Positions 1 to 7,351 are shown, counted from the stretch's first letter. The stretch is DNA of 64,000 nucleotides from Flavobacteriaceae bacterium CRH (GCA_001507425.1 LMAJ01000007.1:62001-126000), one strand, 5' to 3'. Program-made: numbers and translations. Notes: generated by a model from the letters alone, not told the origin.

Positions 1-2
1 AC

Positions 3-371
3 TTGTTTGGCGACAACCGCGAACAAATGCCCGTTAGTTACATCAGGATCCCTAAAATTACAAGGTGCGACGGAGCTTTGTATGTAACAGGCGATAGCAT
101 GTACCCGCTATTAAAAGGCGGAGATATAGTAGTATACAAGAAAATTAATAATCTCGAAAACAATATCATTTGGGGCGAAATGTACCTTATTTATGTCCAT
201 AATGACGATAATGATTTTTTCTTTATCCGATTTTTAAAGCAATCAGAACGCGAGTCTTACGTGCAGTTTGTATCTCAAAACCCAGATCACGAAACAATAG
301 AATTTCCAATAAGCAGCATAAAAGGACTTGCCATAATTAAAGCTTCTGTAAGGATCAATACGCAGTTTTAA
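3..371 (+). CDS. C-terminal part of S24-family (LexA/CI-like) repressor-peptidase, 5' end outside window
   Basis: The readable 122 residues match the S24 serine peptidase domain of phage-type or stress-response repressors. The motif VTGDSMYPLLKGGDIVVYKK holds the nucleophilic Ser with its usual Gly-Asp and Pro context, and a later FIRFLK segment supplies the expected general-base Lys. In the family, the fold autocleaves an Ala-Gly or similar bond when RecA filaments or another signal form, inactivating an N-terminal helix-turn-helix DNA-binding domain. That HTH domain is not visible, because the frame is open to the left edge, so the first codon shown is not a reliable start. Whether this is a prophage repressor or a chromosomal regulator cannot be decided here. 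No phage genes follow it. Confidence 0.8.
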   Translation: MFGDNREQMPVSYIRIPKITRCDGALYVTGDSMYPLLKGGDIVVYKKINNLENNIIWGEMYLIYVHNDDNDFFFIRFLKQSERESYVQFVSQNPDHETIEFPISSIKGLAIIKASVRINTQF

Positions 372-466
372 TTTTAGATTTTAGATTTTAGATTTTAGAT
401 TGTTGGATTTTTGGATTTTAGATTTTTGGATTTTAGATTTTAGATTGTTGGATTTTTAGATTTTAG
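372..466. repeat. Low-complexity direct repeats of an ATTTTAG-type heptamer
   Basis: Directly after the stop codon of the S24 gene the sequence is built of near-identical 7-8 base units (attttag, gattttt) in direct orientation, with ttgttgg interruptions. It has no coding potential. It looks like a slippage-prone simple repeat. Confidence 0.7.
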
Positions 467-525
467 GAATGAAGCCTTTGTTCCTTTGCACCTTTGTCCC
501 TTTGAACCTCAAAAAAAATATATAA

Positions 526-643
526 ACAAAAAATGAGATTTCGAAGCCCCCCCAGGTTTGAAATCTCATTTAATTGCTCCAAAAAAAATAACATCTTAAA
601 TAATCTCCTTCCCAGGAAATTATAATTTTTTGACAAAAATTAT
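526..643 (-). ncRNA. Candidate small RNA (or short leader ORF) with its own promoter and terminator
   Basis: On the minus strand a Bacteroidota-type promoter (TTG at 679-677, 19 bases, TAAAATTG at 657-650) is followed about 75 bases later by an 11-bp perfect hairpin (532-542 paired with 560-570) and then a T-run (531-527), a rho-independent terminator in the leftward direction. The transcript would be roughly 115-120 nt. The terminator loop has seven consecutive G in the RNA. A short ORF starting MLFFLEQLNEIS overlaps it, but it runs through the terminator and is probably not the product. This is inferred entirely from promoter and terminator geometry. Confidence 0.45.
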
Positions 644-649
644 TCAGAG

Positions 650-693
650 CAATTTTACCACAAAATAAAATACTGGCAATACGTATTTATACC
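650..693 (-). promoter_or_regulatory. Promoter with upstream GGTATAAATACGT box (copy a)
   Basis: GGTATAAATACGT (693-681) abuts the -33 TTG (679-677); after 19 bases comes -7 TAAAATTG, one mismatch from TAnnTTTG. The same box-promoter arrangement recurs at 4127-4170, 7728-7773 and 10956-10998. Confidence 0.5.
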
Positions 694-806
694 TGTTTTT
701 GAGTTTTTTTTTTGAAGGTTCAAAGGGGCAAAGGTTCAGAGGGACAGAGGAAAAAAGCGCAAATGGCACTTCATTTTGTCCTCCTGAGCGAAGTTGAAGG
801 ACACGT

Positions 807-1298
807 TCAGAAAGACAATATTGTAAAAACCTTTGTCCCTCTGAACCTCTTTAACCCAATTATTTTATGAATATACAATATGAGGTTTTCTTTTTCTACT
901 GAATACAGCGCCTGGTCATCCTCAGTATTCAGATATAATTCGGCAATACTTTCAGCATCCATATCCTCGTGCAGGTGGTGATATTCGACATATTTTATGA
1001 GATTGTCTATAAAAAGTTCCTGACGTTTTCCTTTTTCTACAGCCTCTTCATCGCCATTTTTTATTTTTTCGATTTCAGATTCCGGTAAATCGATCGTGAG
1101 GTACGTAGTATCTACAGCCAATTTCGAGAGCAATTCTTCAGTAACTTTTCCCGAAGCATTACAATAAGCGCAAGGACCCGGCGCCCATTTTAACTGTTTA
1201 TCTAAGCGTCGTATATCTTCCGAATCAACAAAACCTTTTCCCAAACATCTGGGGCATTCTAAATGTGATTTTTTAAGCAGGAAATTAAAAATGGTCAT
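807..1298 (-). CDS. Small cytoplasmic protein with DnaJ-type zinc-binding CxxC pair
   Basis: This is a 163-residue protein of unrecognised family. Near the N-terminus are two CxxCxxxG motifs, CPRCLGKGF (about residues 15-23) and CAYCNASGK (about 43-51). They resemble one zinc-binding module of the DnaJ cysteine-rich region, CxxCxGxG, and suggest a single structural zinc. The rest is acidic and helical, without a signal peptide or membrane segment. The last ~12 codons (RFRGTKVFTILSF) run into an AGGTTCAGAGGGACAAAGG-type repeat that also appears non-coding at about 718-748, so the C-terminus may have been extended by repeat insertion. No operon partner is evident and the function is unknown. 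Confidence 0.65.
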   Translation of the reverse strand: MTIFNFLLKKSHLECPRCLGKGFVDSEDIRRLDKQLKWAPGPCAYCNASGKVTEELLSKLAVDTTYLTIDLPESEIEKIKNGDEEAVEKGKRQELFIDNLIKYVEYHHLHEDMDAESIAELYLNTEDDQALYSVEKENLILYIHKIIGLKRFRGTKVFTILSF

Positions 1299-1660
1299 TC
1301 TTCTAAAATTTGGGGGTTAACGTTTCGTGACTATGCGAAGATAATTATTTATGTAAGAAAATTATTTTAATCTCGATTATTTTTTGCAATACAAGGTTTG
1401 TAGGGCAGTTTTTGGTTATTATCGTTCCTCAAAATAACCAAGAAAATCACCACCCAGCATGTAATCATTCGTACCTCAGGATGACAAACAACCCCATTGT
1501 TCATATAACAAAACAAAACCTCTCCCTTTACTTACAAAGAAAAACCACACTGCACATATGAAGTGTAAGAATTAATTACCGTTATTTTTTTGATTGATGA
1601 TGAAAACCGCAGTAATTGCAAGGGTTTTTTAATATCTTTGGAGTCCTAAATGTTAAGATT
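1299..1660. other. Intergenic stretch with little recognisable content
   Basis: This is divergent intergenic DNA between the zinc-ribbon gene (leftward) and a small rightward ORF pair. An imperfect hairpin (AAAACC...GGTTTT) lies at about 1603-1630, and a TATCTTTG -7 box at 1633-1640 just before the next gene. Nothing else stands out. Confidence 0.4.
1633..1640 (+). promoter_or_regulatory. -7 box TATCTTTG for the small ORF pair
   Basis: It matches the Bacteroidota -7 consensus TAnnTTTG 20 bases before the ATG at 1661. No clear -33 TTTG is found at the usual 19-20 base spacing. Confidence 0.45.
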
Positions 1661-1774
1661 ATGAACTCAGAAAAAATTTTTGCCCGTGTGGTATGGTGGC
1701 GGTATTGGAAACAACTGCAACGCTCTCTTAACAGCGTAGGACACCTTAGCTATGCGGGTTTTATATTTCCCTAA
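1661..1774 (+). CDS. Candidate 37-residue Trp-rich small protein or leader peptide
   Basis: This short frame encodes a basic, aromatic peptide with a VVWWRYWKQLQRSL core. It begins at an ATG inside GTTAAGATTATGA. The same initiation context occurs again ten bases after its stop, at the next gene (AAGTTAAGATTATGA), and a TATCTTTG promoter box lies just upstream. The duplicated initiation region and close spacing suggest a translated upstream ORF in the same transcript as the 1785 gene. Three Trp within five residues recall an attenuation leader, but no hairpin switch or biosynthetic gene supports that. It may simply be non-coding. Confidence 0.35.
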   Translation: MNSEKIFARVVWWRYWKQLQRSLNSVGHLSYAGFIFP

Positions 1775-1784
1775 AGTTAAGATT

Positions 1785-2018
1785 ATGAGTACAAACACCC
1801 TTTCAAAAGAAGCCGAATTAAGGCTTACAGATTTCTTCAACAAAACTGTAGATCCTAATACTATGGCCAAGACCATACGGCGTTTCAACCATTTAGTAGC
1901 GCTAAGCCTAATGAGAGAAAACGAAACTTTTCAACTAGATATGACCAATCTCGAAAATGGTTTTTATTGGCTCAATGAATTAGCCGAAATCTTAAACCCT
2001 TATTTAGATGTTGAGTAA
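1785..2018 (+). CDS. Small conserved-looking helical protein, 77 aa
   Basis: The protein starts MSTNTLSKEAELRLTDFF and is predicted all-helical and soluble, with mixed charge. The frame is open back to an ATG at 1752, but that start lies within the upstream ORF. The ATG at 1785 has the same TTAAGATT context as the ATG at 1661, so 1785 is preferred. A strong terminator follows directly. The fold and function are not recognised. A compact transcription unit of promoter, short ORF, this gene and terminator supports real expression. Confidence 0.6.
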   Translation: MSTNTLSKEAELRLTDFFNKTVDPNTMAKTIRRFNHLVALSLMRENETFQLDMTNLENGFYWLNELAEILNPYLDVE

Positions 2019-2029
2019 GAATTGAATAT

Positions 2030-2056
2030 AAAAAGCCACTGTGAAGTGGCTTTTTT
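2030..2056 (+). terminator. Rho-independent terminator
   Basis: AAAAAGCCACT and AGTGGCTTTTTT are separated by GTGA: an 11-bp stem with tetraloop and T-run, 12 bases after the stop of the 77-aa gene. Confidence 0.9.
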
Positions 2057-2081
2057 GTTTGGTTTAATGATCGCTGCCTCT

Positions 2082-2192
2082 GCTGACGCGAGCGTCTCGC
2101 TCGTGAACGCAATCAAAATAACCTTATCTATTTTAAGTTTATTTAATGACGAGACAAAAATGAGTTCACGAGTGAGAGATGCTCGTACCAGT
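2082..2192. repeat. ~110-bp palindromic dispersed element, copy 1 (MITE/REP-pair-like)
   Basis: The arms GCTGACGCGAGCGTCTCGCT (2082-2101, continuing as CGTGAAC to 2108) and, inverted, GAGTTCACGAGTGAGAGATG (2162-2181, continuing to 2192) enclose about 55 bases. Each arm contains its own small palindrome (cgagcg-tct-cgctcg). The interior gcaatcaaaataa...tctattttaagtt is shared with the copy at 5083-5190, which lies in the opposite orientation. The right arm here is more degenerate. Confidence 0.8.
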
Positions 2193-2222
2193 ACTGGATT
2201 GGGTATTCATTTTTATGTGTTT

Positions 2223-2891
2223 TTAACCGAAAAAAGGAAGAGTTTTTATTTTGTCTTTTTCGATTTCATGCTCTTCCACAAAAGGATAATGATTTTTTAA
2301 ATCGTCTAAGTCAATTGTATTTCTTTGAGTCATAACTCCATTGATGTTTTCAAATACTAATGCATCTAAACCCCCAGCAATATAAGGAAAATCAGAGTCT
2401 TTAATGTTAGGATGTATTATCTTAATAAGTTGCTTTCTTAATTCTTTATATAAATAATATCTTTGAATAACACTTATGTTTTTATTAATTAAGTTATTAA
2501 CCTTGTCTAATATCGAAGTTTCCATAACTAAATATAATTTGGCATAGTATTTATTTAATTCAATCAATACTTTTTCTTTTTCATCTTGATTTATATCTCC
2601 TGATAGTTTCGTATTAAGATTACTATTGTTGAAAATCTTTTCTTCCAGGAAATTAACAAAATCAAACATTAAATCTTTTTGTTGCTTCCATATTTCTAAA
2701 TTCATGTATTGTTGCTTTTCTACATTTGATTTAAATTTCTCATTTGATCTATCTAAACTTATTTTAAGAGTGAAATAGCAAATAGCAGCTATAGCTATAA
2801 TTAGAAGCAAGCCAAATATTCCAAAGTAAATTAATAGTGAATTCATTAATTTGTCAGCTTCTAGTTTAATTTCGGGAGTAACATATTGCAT
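2223..2891 (-). CDS. Membrane-anchored coiled-coil-type protein of unknown function
   Basis: The 222-residue protein has one strong transmembrane helix at about residues 17-42 (SLLIYFGIFGLLLIIAIAAI and following), a short periplasmic N-terminus and a charged helical cytoplasmic region. No catalytic motif is recognised. It lies 86 bases downstream of the CBS-HEPN gene on the same strand with no terminator visible between them, so the two are probably cotranscribed and may act together. AT content and Lys/Asn/Ile-rich codon use are higher than in the housekeeping genes, as expected for accessory DNA. The domain layout resembles small membrane partners of defence or signalling proteins, but that is only an analogy. 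Confidence 0.6.
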   Translation of the reverse strand: MQYVTPEIKLEADKLMNSLLIYFGIFGLLLIIAIAAICYFTLKISLDRSNEKFKSNVEKQQYMNLEIWKQQKDLMFDFVNFLEEKIFNNSNLNTKLSGDINQDEKEKVLIELNKYYAKLYLVMETSILDKVNNLINKNISVIQRYYLYKELRKQLIKIIHPNIKDSDFPYIAGGLDALVFENINGVMTQRNTIDLDDLKNHYPFVEEHEIEKDKIKTLPFFG

Positions 2892-2977
2892 AATTATATT
2901 TTAGTTAGTTTATGAATTTTTTAAGCACCTCTTGTCTGAGGAATAAATCGATGCATCGCATTTTAGATAAATTAGTT

Positions 2978-4003
2978 TTATCTTTTAATATTTAAAGTTG
3001 TCGTTAAAGTATGAAGAAATGCAACTGTTTGCCGTAATAATTCCAAGCTTTCATTTGTGATACCATCTGGATCAAAATGCATTACATCATTTCTAATTTT
3101 ACGCACTTCTTCAAGTTGTTTTACAAGTATCGCCCTATCGATATTTAGTTTTAATTTTTCGAATTTTTTTGGATCTTCTAAAAGTCTAACATATTGGCCA
3201 AAAGTTAAATCGGATAAATTCTTTATTGGTTTCGATTTTTCGTCATACGATTCTGGGAATATTAGTTCTTCAGGGCTAAATTTTTTATCTAATAATTTTC
3301 TTATATGATTTTCAATTTGTTCAATAATTAAAAAGGGTTCGGCCATTGAAATAAATTGCTCACCAATATCAGTAACCGTAACAATTCCAGATATTGTTTT
3401 GTCTTTTTGTCTAACTAGTACAAATTCCTTATCTAGTACAAATTTTACTGCGCTAAAAAGAGGCTCGTCGTAATTAAGAATTATTACTTCATCTTTACAG
3501 TCAGAGACCGTTAGACAGTTTTTACCTAATGATATTGCTCTTCCTATTGATTTCCAACTTATAATGCCTTCTACATCTCTTTGTCCTGACAAAATAGGTA
3601 ATTGTGAGAAGTCATTTAAAATTAAAAGTGTAATAGCTTCGTTCAATGGAGTATCTCTAGTAACAGATATTAAACCATTTCCGCTACCTGATTCCTTTAC
3701 TTTGTTAAGATTTGCAGCTTTTAATAAACTTAATCTTGGAGTCGGGTCAGTTTCTTCGTAACTATTTTCATTTTTTCCAGAAGAAACTTTAGGTTTAGGT
3801 TTTATCTCTATTTCACCATAAAACCAAGCGCTACCAAAGCTAGGTTCAGAGAATACTTCATGGTCTTCTAACATTTTATCTATGGTTTCAATTACTCTCC
3901 AACCCCTTCTAGTAACACCTAAAAATTGAGTTGCTTTGTATGGATAAGTTTTTATTGCTTTTTTACTTCTTTGTACCTCTTCTAGAGTCTCTTTAAAATT
4001 CAT
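2978..4003 (-). CDS. Tandem CBS-domain protein with C-terminal HEPN-like domain
   Basis: The 341-residue soluble protein has an N-terminal region (about 1-75) that looks like a small adaptor. Two CBS repeats follow (about 100-225; hallmarks LISVTRDTPLNEAI, FSQLPILSG, EGIISWKSIG and later GIVTVTDIG), which in the family bind adenine nucleotides or SAM. The helical C-terminus contains RNDVMH at about residues 304-309. This fits the Rx4-6H motif of HEPN domains, many of which are metal-independent RNases in toxins, CRISPR effectors and abortive-infection systems. Inference: a nucleotide-sensing HEPN protein, perhaps defensive. Its promoter has the GGTATAAGTA upstream box and sits next to a 21-bp repeat array. 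The HEPN assignment needs a profile search; the CBS call is firmer. Confidence 0.65.
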   Translation of the reverse strand: MNFKETLEEVQRSKKAIKTYPYKATQFLGVTRRGWRVIETIDKMLEDHEVFSEPSFGSAWFYGEIEIKPKPKVSSGKNENSYEETDPTPRLSLLKAANLNKVKESGSGNGLISVTRDTPLNEAITLLILNDFSQLPILSGQRDVEGIISWKSIGRAISLGKNCLTVSDCKDEVIILNYDEPLFSAVKFVLDKEFVLVRQKDKTISGIVTVTDIGEQFISMAEPFLIIEQIENHIRKLLDKKFSPEELIFPESYDEKSKPIKNLSDLTFGQYVRLLEDPKKFEKLKLNIDRAILVKQLEEVRKIRNDVMHFDPDGITNESLELLRQTVAFLHTLTTTLNIKR

Positions 4004-4126
4004 GTTTTTTCTCTGTATAATAAATTATCTAATACGATTTATACTCTATGATATTCAAAACAAATATCAATTTATAACGATTAATATTCTTACGGAAAAC
4101 CATAATCAATTAATATTTATTCTTAA

Positions 4127-4170
4127 CAAGAATACCAATAAATAAAACCTCACCACCAAGTACTTATACC
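4127..4170 (-). promoter_or_regulatory. Promoter with GGTATAAGTA box (copy b), upstream of CBS-HEPN gene
   Basis: The box at 4170-4161 is followed by TTG at 159-157 of the 4 kb block (4159-4157), 22 bases, then TATTCTTG at 4134-4127, one mismatch from TAnnTTTG. It leaves a leader of about 115 bases before the ATG at 4003. Confidence 0.4.
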
Positions 4171-4177
4171 TGTTTTT

Positions 4178-4402
4178 ATAAACCGTTTAGGTCCAATCGT
4201 GAAGTGTTTGCCACATTGGGGCCAAACGTTTAGCTTCGGAAGCTAAAACTTTAGGTCAGGAACCTAAACGATTAGGTCTTAGACCTAAAGTTTTAGCTCA
4301 GCAACCTAAAGTTTTGCCCTAAGTAACCTAAACGTTTAGGTCTGTTACCTAAAAATATCACGATCGAAGCTAAAAACATCACGGTAAGACCTAAACAAAG
4401 CT
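4178..4402. repeat. Degenerate 21-bp tandem repeat, about 11 units, with palindromic core
   Basis: Successive units are spaced 21 bases apart (twice 22). The consensus is close to GAACCTAAACGTTTAGGTCT, whose core CCTAAACGTTTAGG is a perfect 14-bp palindrome. Unit cores (aligned to CGT) fall at 4184, 4205, 4227, 4248, 4269, 4290, 4311, 4333, 4354, 4375 and 4396. Read in one forward frame the unit is a heptapeptide like EPKRLGL, but stops and the two 22-base steps break it. The array sits immediately upstream of the CBS-HEPN promoter, so it may be an operator array, or a decayed coding repeat. Confidence 0.8.
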
Positions 4403-4421
4403 TTAGAAAACTAATCTGCAT

Positions 4422-4455
4422 AAAAAAACCTCCAGAAATTTTACTTTCCAGAGGT
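4422..4455 (-). terminator. Terminator of the 4481-4966 gene
   Basis: On the minus strand ACCTC-tg-GAAA pairs with TTTC-tg-GAGGT and is followed by seven T. It lies 26 bases past the stop codon. Confidence 0.75.
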
Positions 4456-4480
4456 CTCGGGTTTGTGGAACATTTAATTT

Positions 4481-4966
4481 TTATAAAGCAGGATCGTCTG
4501 TGTTTTTACCAGAAGTATTTCGAGGGAAAAACTGCGCCAGCTCTTTTACTTTTACTTCAAAGCCAGGAGTTTTAGTTCCTGCTTTGTATTTGCTATAGTC
4601 GTAATCGGTTAAAGCGACATGATAACAATCGTAATCGTGTAATATTTTATTATTGTTTAAATTATTCACCATAGCTTCTAAACGCATAATGGTGTTTTGC
4701 AAAAACTCTCTAGAATCAAAATCATTTTGAAACTCCATCCAGTCAATATCCGGACTGCTCATGGTAGGCTGGCTGTTTCTAAAGTCCCTGACTTTATTAA
4801 TCAAAAGTTTGTTTTGTTCGTTTACCGTTCCGTACTTGCTTCGTTCGGCAGGACTAAGGTTTTTAAATTTTGCTGTAAGCGAACTCTCAATACTTGTTAA
4901 TGCAGTGTTTACTGCTGTTTTTTCGGCTGCTGTGTAGTGCAGTCCGTTTAAATTCTCTAAAGGCAT
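4481..4966 (-). CDS. Unrecognised soluble protein, 161 aa
   Basis: The protein begins MPLENLNGLHYTAAEKTAVN and is mostly helical in its first 110 residues, with conserved-looking aromatics late (ILHDYDCYHVALTDYDYSKY). There is no signal peptide, membrane helix or known motif. It is transcribed leftward with its own terminator and is separated from the envelope-protein operon upstream by a palindromic element (5083-5190). A partial GGTATAAA box is found about 25 bases before the start. No function is proposed. It could belong functionally with the 5213-7648 genes, but the repeat insertion now separates them. Confidence 0.6.
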   Translation of the reverse strand: MPLENLNGLHYTAAEKTAVNTALTSIESSLTAKFKNLSPAERSKYGTVNEQNKLLINKVRDFRNSQPTMSSPDIDWMEFQNDFDSREFLQNTIMRLEAMVNNLNNNKILHDYDCYHVALTDYDYSKYKAGTKTPGFEVKVKELAQFFPRNTSGKNTDDPAL

Positions 4967-5082
4967 AAACTTCTTTTTAAGGTTATAAATATTTTATACC
5001 TGTAAACTTAAATGTCTTATCTATGAGACTAATGCCTGTAAAGGGTTTAATTGTGTTGGATTAGGGTTAATTATCCCTTACA

Positions 5083-5190
5083 GCTGGCGCGAGCGTCTAG
5101 CTCGTGAACACAATTCTAATCTATTAATATAACTTAAAATAGATACGATTTTATTTTGATTGCGTTCACGAGCGAGACGCTCGCGCCAGC
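5083..5190. repeat. ~110-bp palindromic dispersed element, copy 2 (inverted relative to copy 1)
   Basis: The 5' arm GCTGGCGCGAGCGTCTAGCT (on to CGTGAAC, 5109) and the 3' arm GCGTTCACGAGCGAGACGCT (on to CGCGCCAGC, 5190) are nearly perfect inverted repeats. Reverse-complementing the interior gives gcaatcaaaataa...tctattttaagtt, as in 2082-2192. It sits 22 bases beyond the stop of the 5213 gene. Too small to encode a transposase, so any mobility must be supplied in trans. Confidence 0.85.
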
Positions 5191-5212
5191 AGGTGTTTGC
5201 GCATGATTGGTA

Positions 5213-6172
5213 TTATTCTATAGGAGCAAGATCAGGATTAGGAGGAATTACAGGAATAATAGAATCCGTTATAACTGTTACAGGAGTAGTTGGTAATTTT
5301 GGATCTACAATAGTACTATCTGATATTGATTTTTTATCTTGAATTCCCTTACCAAGAATATATCCCGAAATTCCAGAAAGCATAGCAGCAAGTTCACTTC
5401 CCTTTAGTATGTCTAAAATCCCAAAAAGTATTATTGCTATAATTAAGACAAAAAGAGTAATAAATTGAAGTCCATAACCGCTTAATAAATCTTTAGAGAG
5501 AGTAAAATCAGATCGGAGGTATATTATTGAAAAAAAACAAATCAATATGAGGCTAATTAGACCAACAAAATAACTACTAACAATGCTTTTGAATTCTTGT
5601 CTTCTGTTATCTGGATCTAAGGCAGTATCAATTTGATTTTGACAATCCTGTATATCCTGTTTTACATTGCTAATGTTTTGACTAAGAAAAATTTGATTGT
5701 TTTTTATGTCTTGTTCATTTTTACTGTTTGAATATTCAATAAGCTTGATTTTCCTTATTACTTCTTTTACTGTTTCTTTTGGAGGAGGACTTACTTCGTT
5801 GTAAATGTAGTATCTCATGTCGATAATATCTTCAGGTTTTTGGTCTTTAATGAGACCTTTTAACTCATTTATTTTTTTTTGGTTAATACTACGTTGATTG
5901 GCTTCAACATAGCTCTGATCAAGAAGAAAAATTAAGCGTTTTTTTAAAATTTCTTTTTCATTTAAAAAATCTCTTAACTTTTTAAAATCAAATTTTTCCT
6001 CATCGGTTTTGAATTTTTCAGAATATTTTGCAGAAATTAATTCTGTTTTATATTTATCGATTTCAAACTTTGTAGCATCAGCAACTTCTATTTCTTGTGC
6101 AAAGCCTATAAATGATAAAGTTGTAATTAAGATAAGAGTTAAGTACTTTCTAATAGTAATGGTTTTTTTCAT
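5213..6172 (-). CDS. Secreted/envelope protein: signal peptide, coiled coil and C-terminal membrane helices
   Basis: The 319-residue protein has a clear Sec signal (KKTITIRKYL then hydrophobic stretch, ending SFIGFAQ). A long charged helical region follows (about 25-190; Lys/Glu/Asp rich, coiled-coil-like). Then come two hydrophobic helices (about 205-225 and 232-255) and a glycine-containing segment LAAMLSGISGYILGKGIQ. The Pro/Thr-rich tail is TTPVTVITDSIIPVIPPNPD. Probably an inner-membrane protein with a large periplasmic domain. It is the last gene of a three-gene leftward operon (gap 31 bases). The family is not recognised. Confidence 0.65.
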   Translation of the reverse strand: MKKTITIRKYLTLILITTLSFIGFAQEIEVADATKFEIDKYKTELISAKYSEKFKTDEEKFDFKKLRDFLNEKEILKKRLIFLLDQSYVEANQRSINQKKINELKGLIKDQKPEDIIDMRYYIYNEVSPPPKETVKEVIRKIKLIEYSNSKNEQDIKNNQIFLSQNISNVKQDIQDCQNQIDTALDPDNRRQEFKSIVSSYFVGLISLILICFFSIIYLRSDFTLSKDLLSGYGLQFITLFVLIIAIILFGILDILKGSELAAMLSGISGYILGKGIQDKKSISDSTIVDPKLPTTPVTVITDSIIPVIPPNPDLAPIE

Positions 6173-6203
6173 GGTTCGTAGAGCTTTTGGTTAGTAGTTT
6201 TTT

Positions 6204-7340
6204 TTAATTTTTAAAATCCCCAAAATTATAAGTGACATTTAAGAAGCCAAGAAAATTTGATTTTTCAGTATCATATTTAATAGTAATTGGAATCCAAAAA
6301 TCTTTAGCTAATCTTATTCTAAATTCTGCATTAGCACTGATAGTTTCGTCTTCTTCATCAGGTAATAAGTTTTTAAAAATTTTATTGTACTCTCCTAATA
6401 CCTTAATTTCAAAACAACTAATATTTTCTTGTTTGTTTCTTAATATTATCATATTTAAGCCTACTTTTCCATTAAATGCACTTCTCTTAACTAATGTCGT
6501 ATCAGCATAGGTAAATTTCCCTCTTATGTCAATTTCCTCGTTAGTATTAGGAATTCCTTTTAAAAAAACAGTGCCAATAGAATATTTATCAAATTTGCCA
6601 TCTGTATTTGTAGAACCATCAGCTGAGAAAGTCCATAAAACTTTTGATTCTATCTTTTTAATTTCAGATTGTCTTAATTGGTTTAATGCTTTAATATAAT
6701 CTGTTATTTCGTCAGTTTCAATAGCTTTCCCGTCAAATTTTTTTCTTTTTTTAAACTCTATTTGTATTTGATCATAATATGGATTTTTAGATGAATCATA
6801 GATGTAGCCGTTTAAAATAGTATCAGAAGCGTTGTTTAATAAATCGAGATCTTTTCCCTCTGGTTTTCCTGCTGATAAATCGGATTGTATTGTTCGGAAC
6901 TCTTCCATGAATGCTTCCCTATTTTTACCATATATAGTTTTTGCTAATTTTATTGTTGCGTTATCTCTGTTATTTATAACAGCGAAAGTGATACCTCCAG
7001 ATATGCCATTATATTTAAAGTTTTTATCAAAATTTGTTTTAGCATTAATTTGAAAATTTCGTAGAACATAAGATTTTAAGATTGTTAAATCTGATATTTC
7101 AGATAATTCAGAATTATAAATGATTTTAAAAAGTGTAGTGTTCAATTCTAATGATTTTTCGTCTTCAGAAAAGTTTTTGGTAGTCAACTGAATAATATTG
7201 TAAAAAGCATCTTTAAAGTTTCCGGTTTTACTTTTTTCTATTTCTACAATAGTTTTCCTTGCAACTTCAGTTTTACTATCATCTTGTGCAAAGACGCTAG
7301 TAAAACATAGAAATAATAGAATTATGTAATGTTTTTCCAT
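6204..7340 (-). CDS. Secreted protein with C-terminal outer-membrane beta-barrel-like region
   Basis: The 378-residue protein has an N-terminal signal peptide (LLFLCFTSVFAQDD cleavage region), a helical periplasmic region and, from about residue 230, alternating beta strands (VLWTFSADGSTNTDG, YSIGTVFLKG, FNGKVGLNMIIL, SANAEFRIRLAKDFWIPIT). It ends in an aromatic C-terminal strand, FLNVTYNFGDFKN. This pattern suits a small outer-membrane barrel or a periplasmic beta domain. It lies 11 bases after the 98-aa gene and 31 before the coiled-coil gene, so the three form one operon. The function is unknown; transport or surface assembly is possible. Confidence 0.6.
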   Translation of the reverse strand: MEKHYIILLFLCFTSVFAQDDSKTEVARKTIVEIEKSKTGNFKDAFYNIIQLTTKNFSEDEKSLELNTTLFKIIYNSELSEISDLTILKSYVLRNFQINAKTNFDKNFKYNGISGGITFAVINNRDNATIKLAKTIYGKNREAFMEEFRTIQSDLSAGKPEGKDLDLLNNASDTILNGYIYDSSKNPYYDQIQIEFKKRKKFDGKAIETDEITDYIKALNQLRQSEIKKIESKVLWTFSADGSTNTDGKFDKYSIGTVFLKGIPNTNEEIDIRGKFTYADTTLVKRSAFNGKVGLNMIILRNKQENISCFEIKVLGEYNKIFKNLLPDEEDETISANAEFRIRLAKDFWIPITIKYDTEKSNFLGFLNVTYNFGDFKN

Positions 7341-7351
7341 AAGATTATTGT

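Noticed and set aside
1676..1762. tRNA-like segment (GCCCG...CGGGT ends, ACGCT-loop-AGCGT middle stem)
   Set aside because: No T-arm GTTC motif, an 8-base rather than 7-base anticodon loop, and no D-arm pairing. An ORF reading fits at least as well.
2022..2300. 92-aa rightward ORF after the terminator
   Set aside because: It reads through the terminator and the palindromic element and overlaps a better leftward gene.
4178..4402. CRISPR array
   Set aside because: The units are contiguous at 21 bases with no unique spacers, and no cas genes are nearby.
5160..5342. 60-aa rightward ORF over the palindromic element
   Set aside because: It begins inside the repeat arm and is antisense to the envelope gene; composition is not protein-like.
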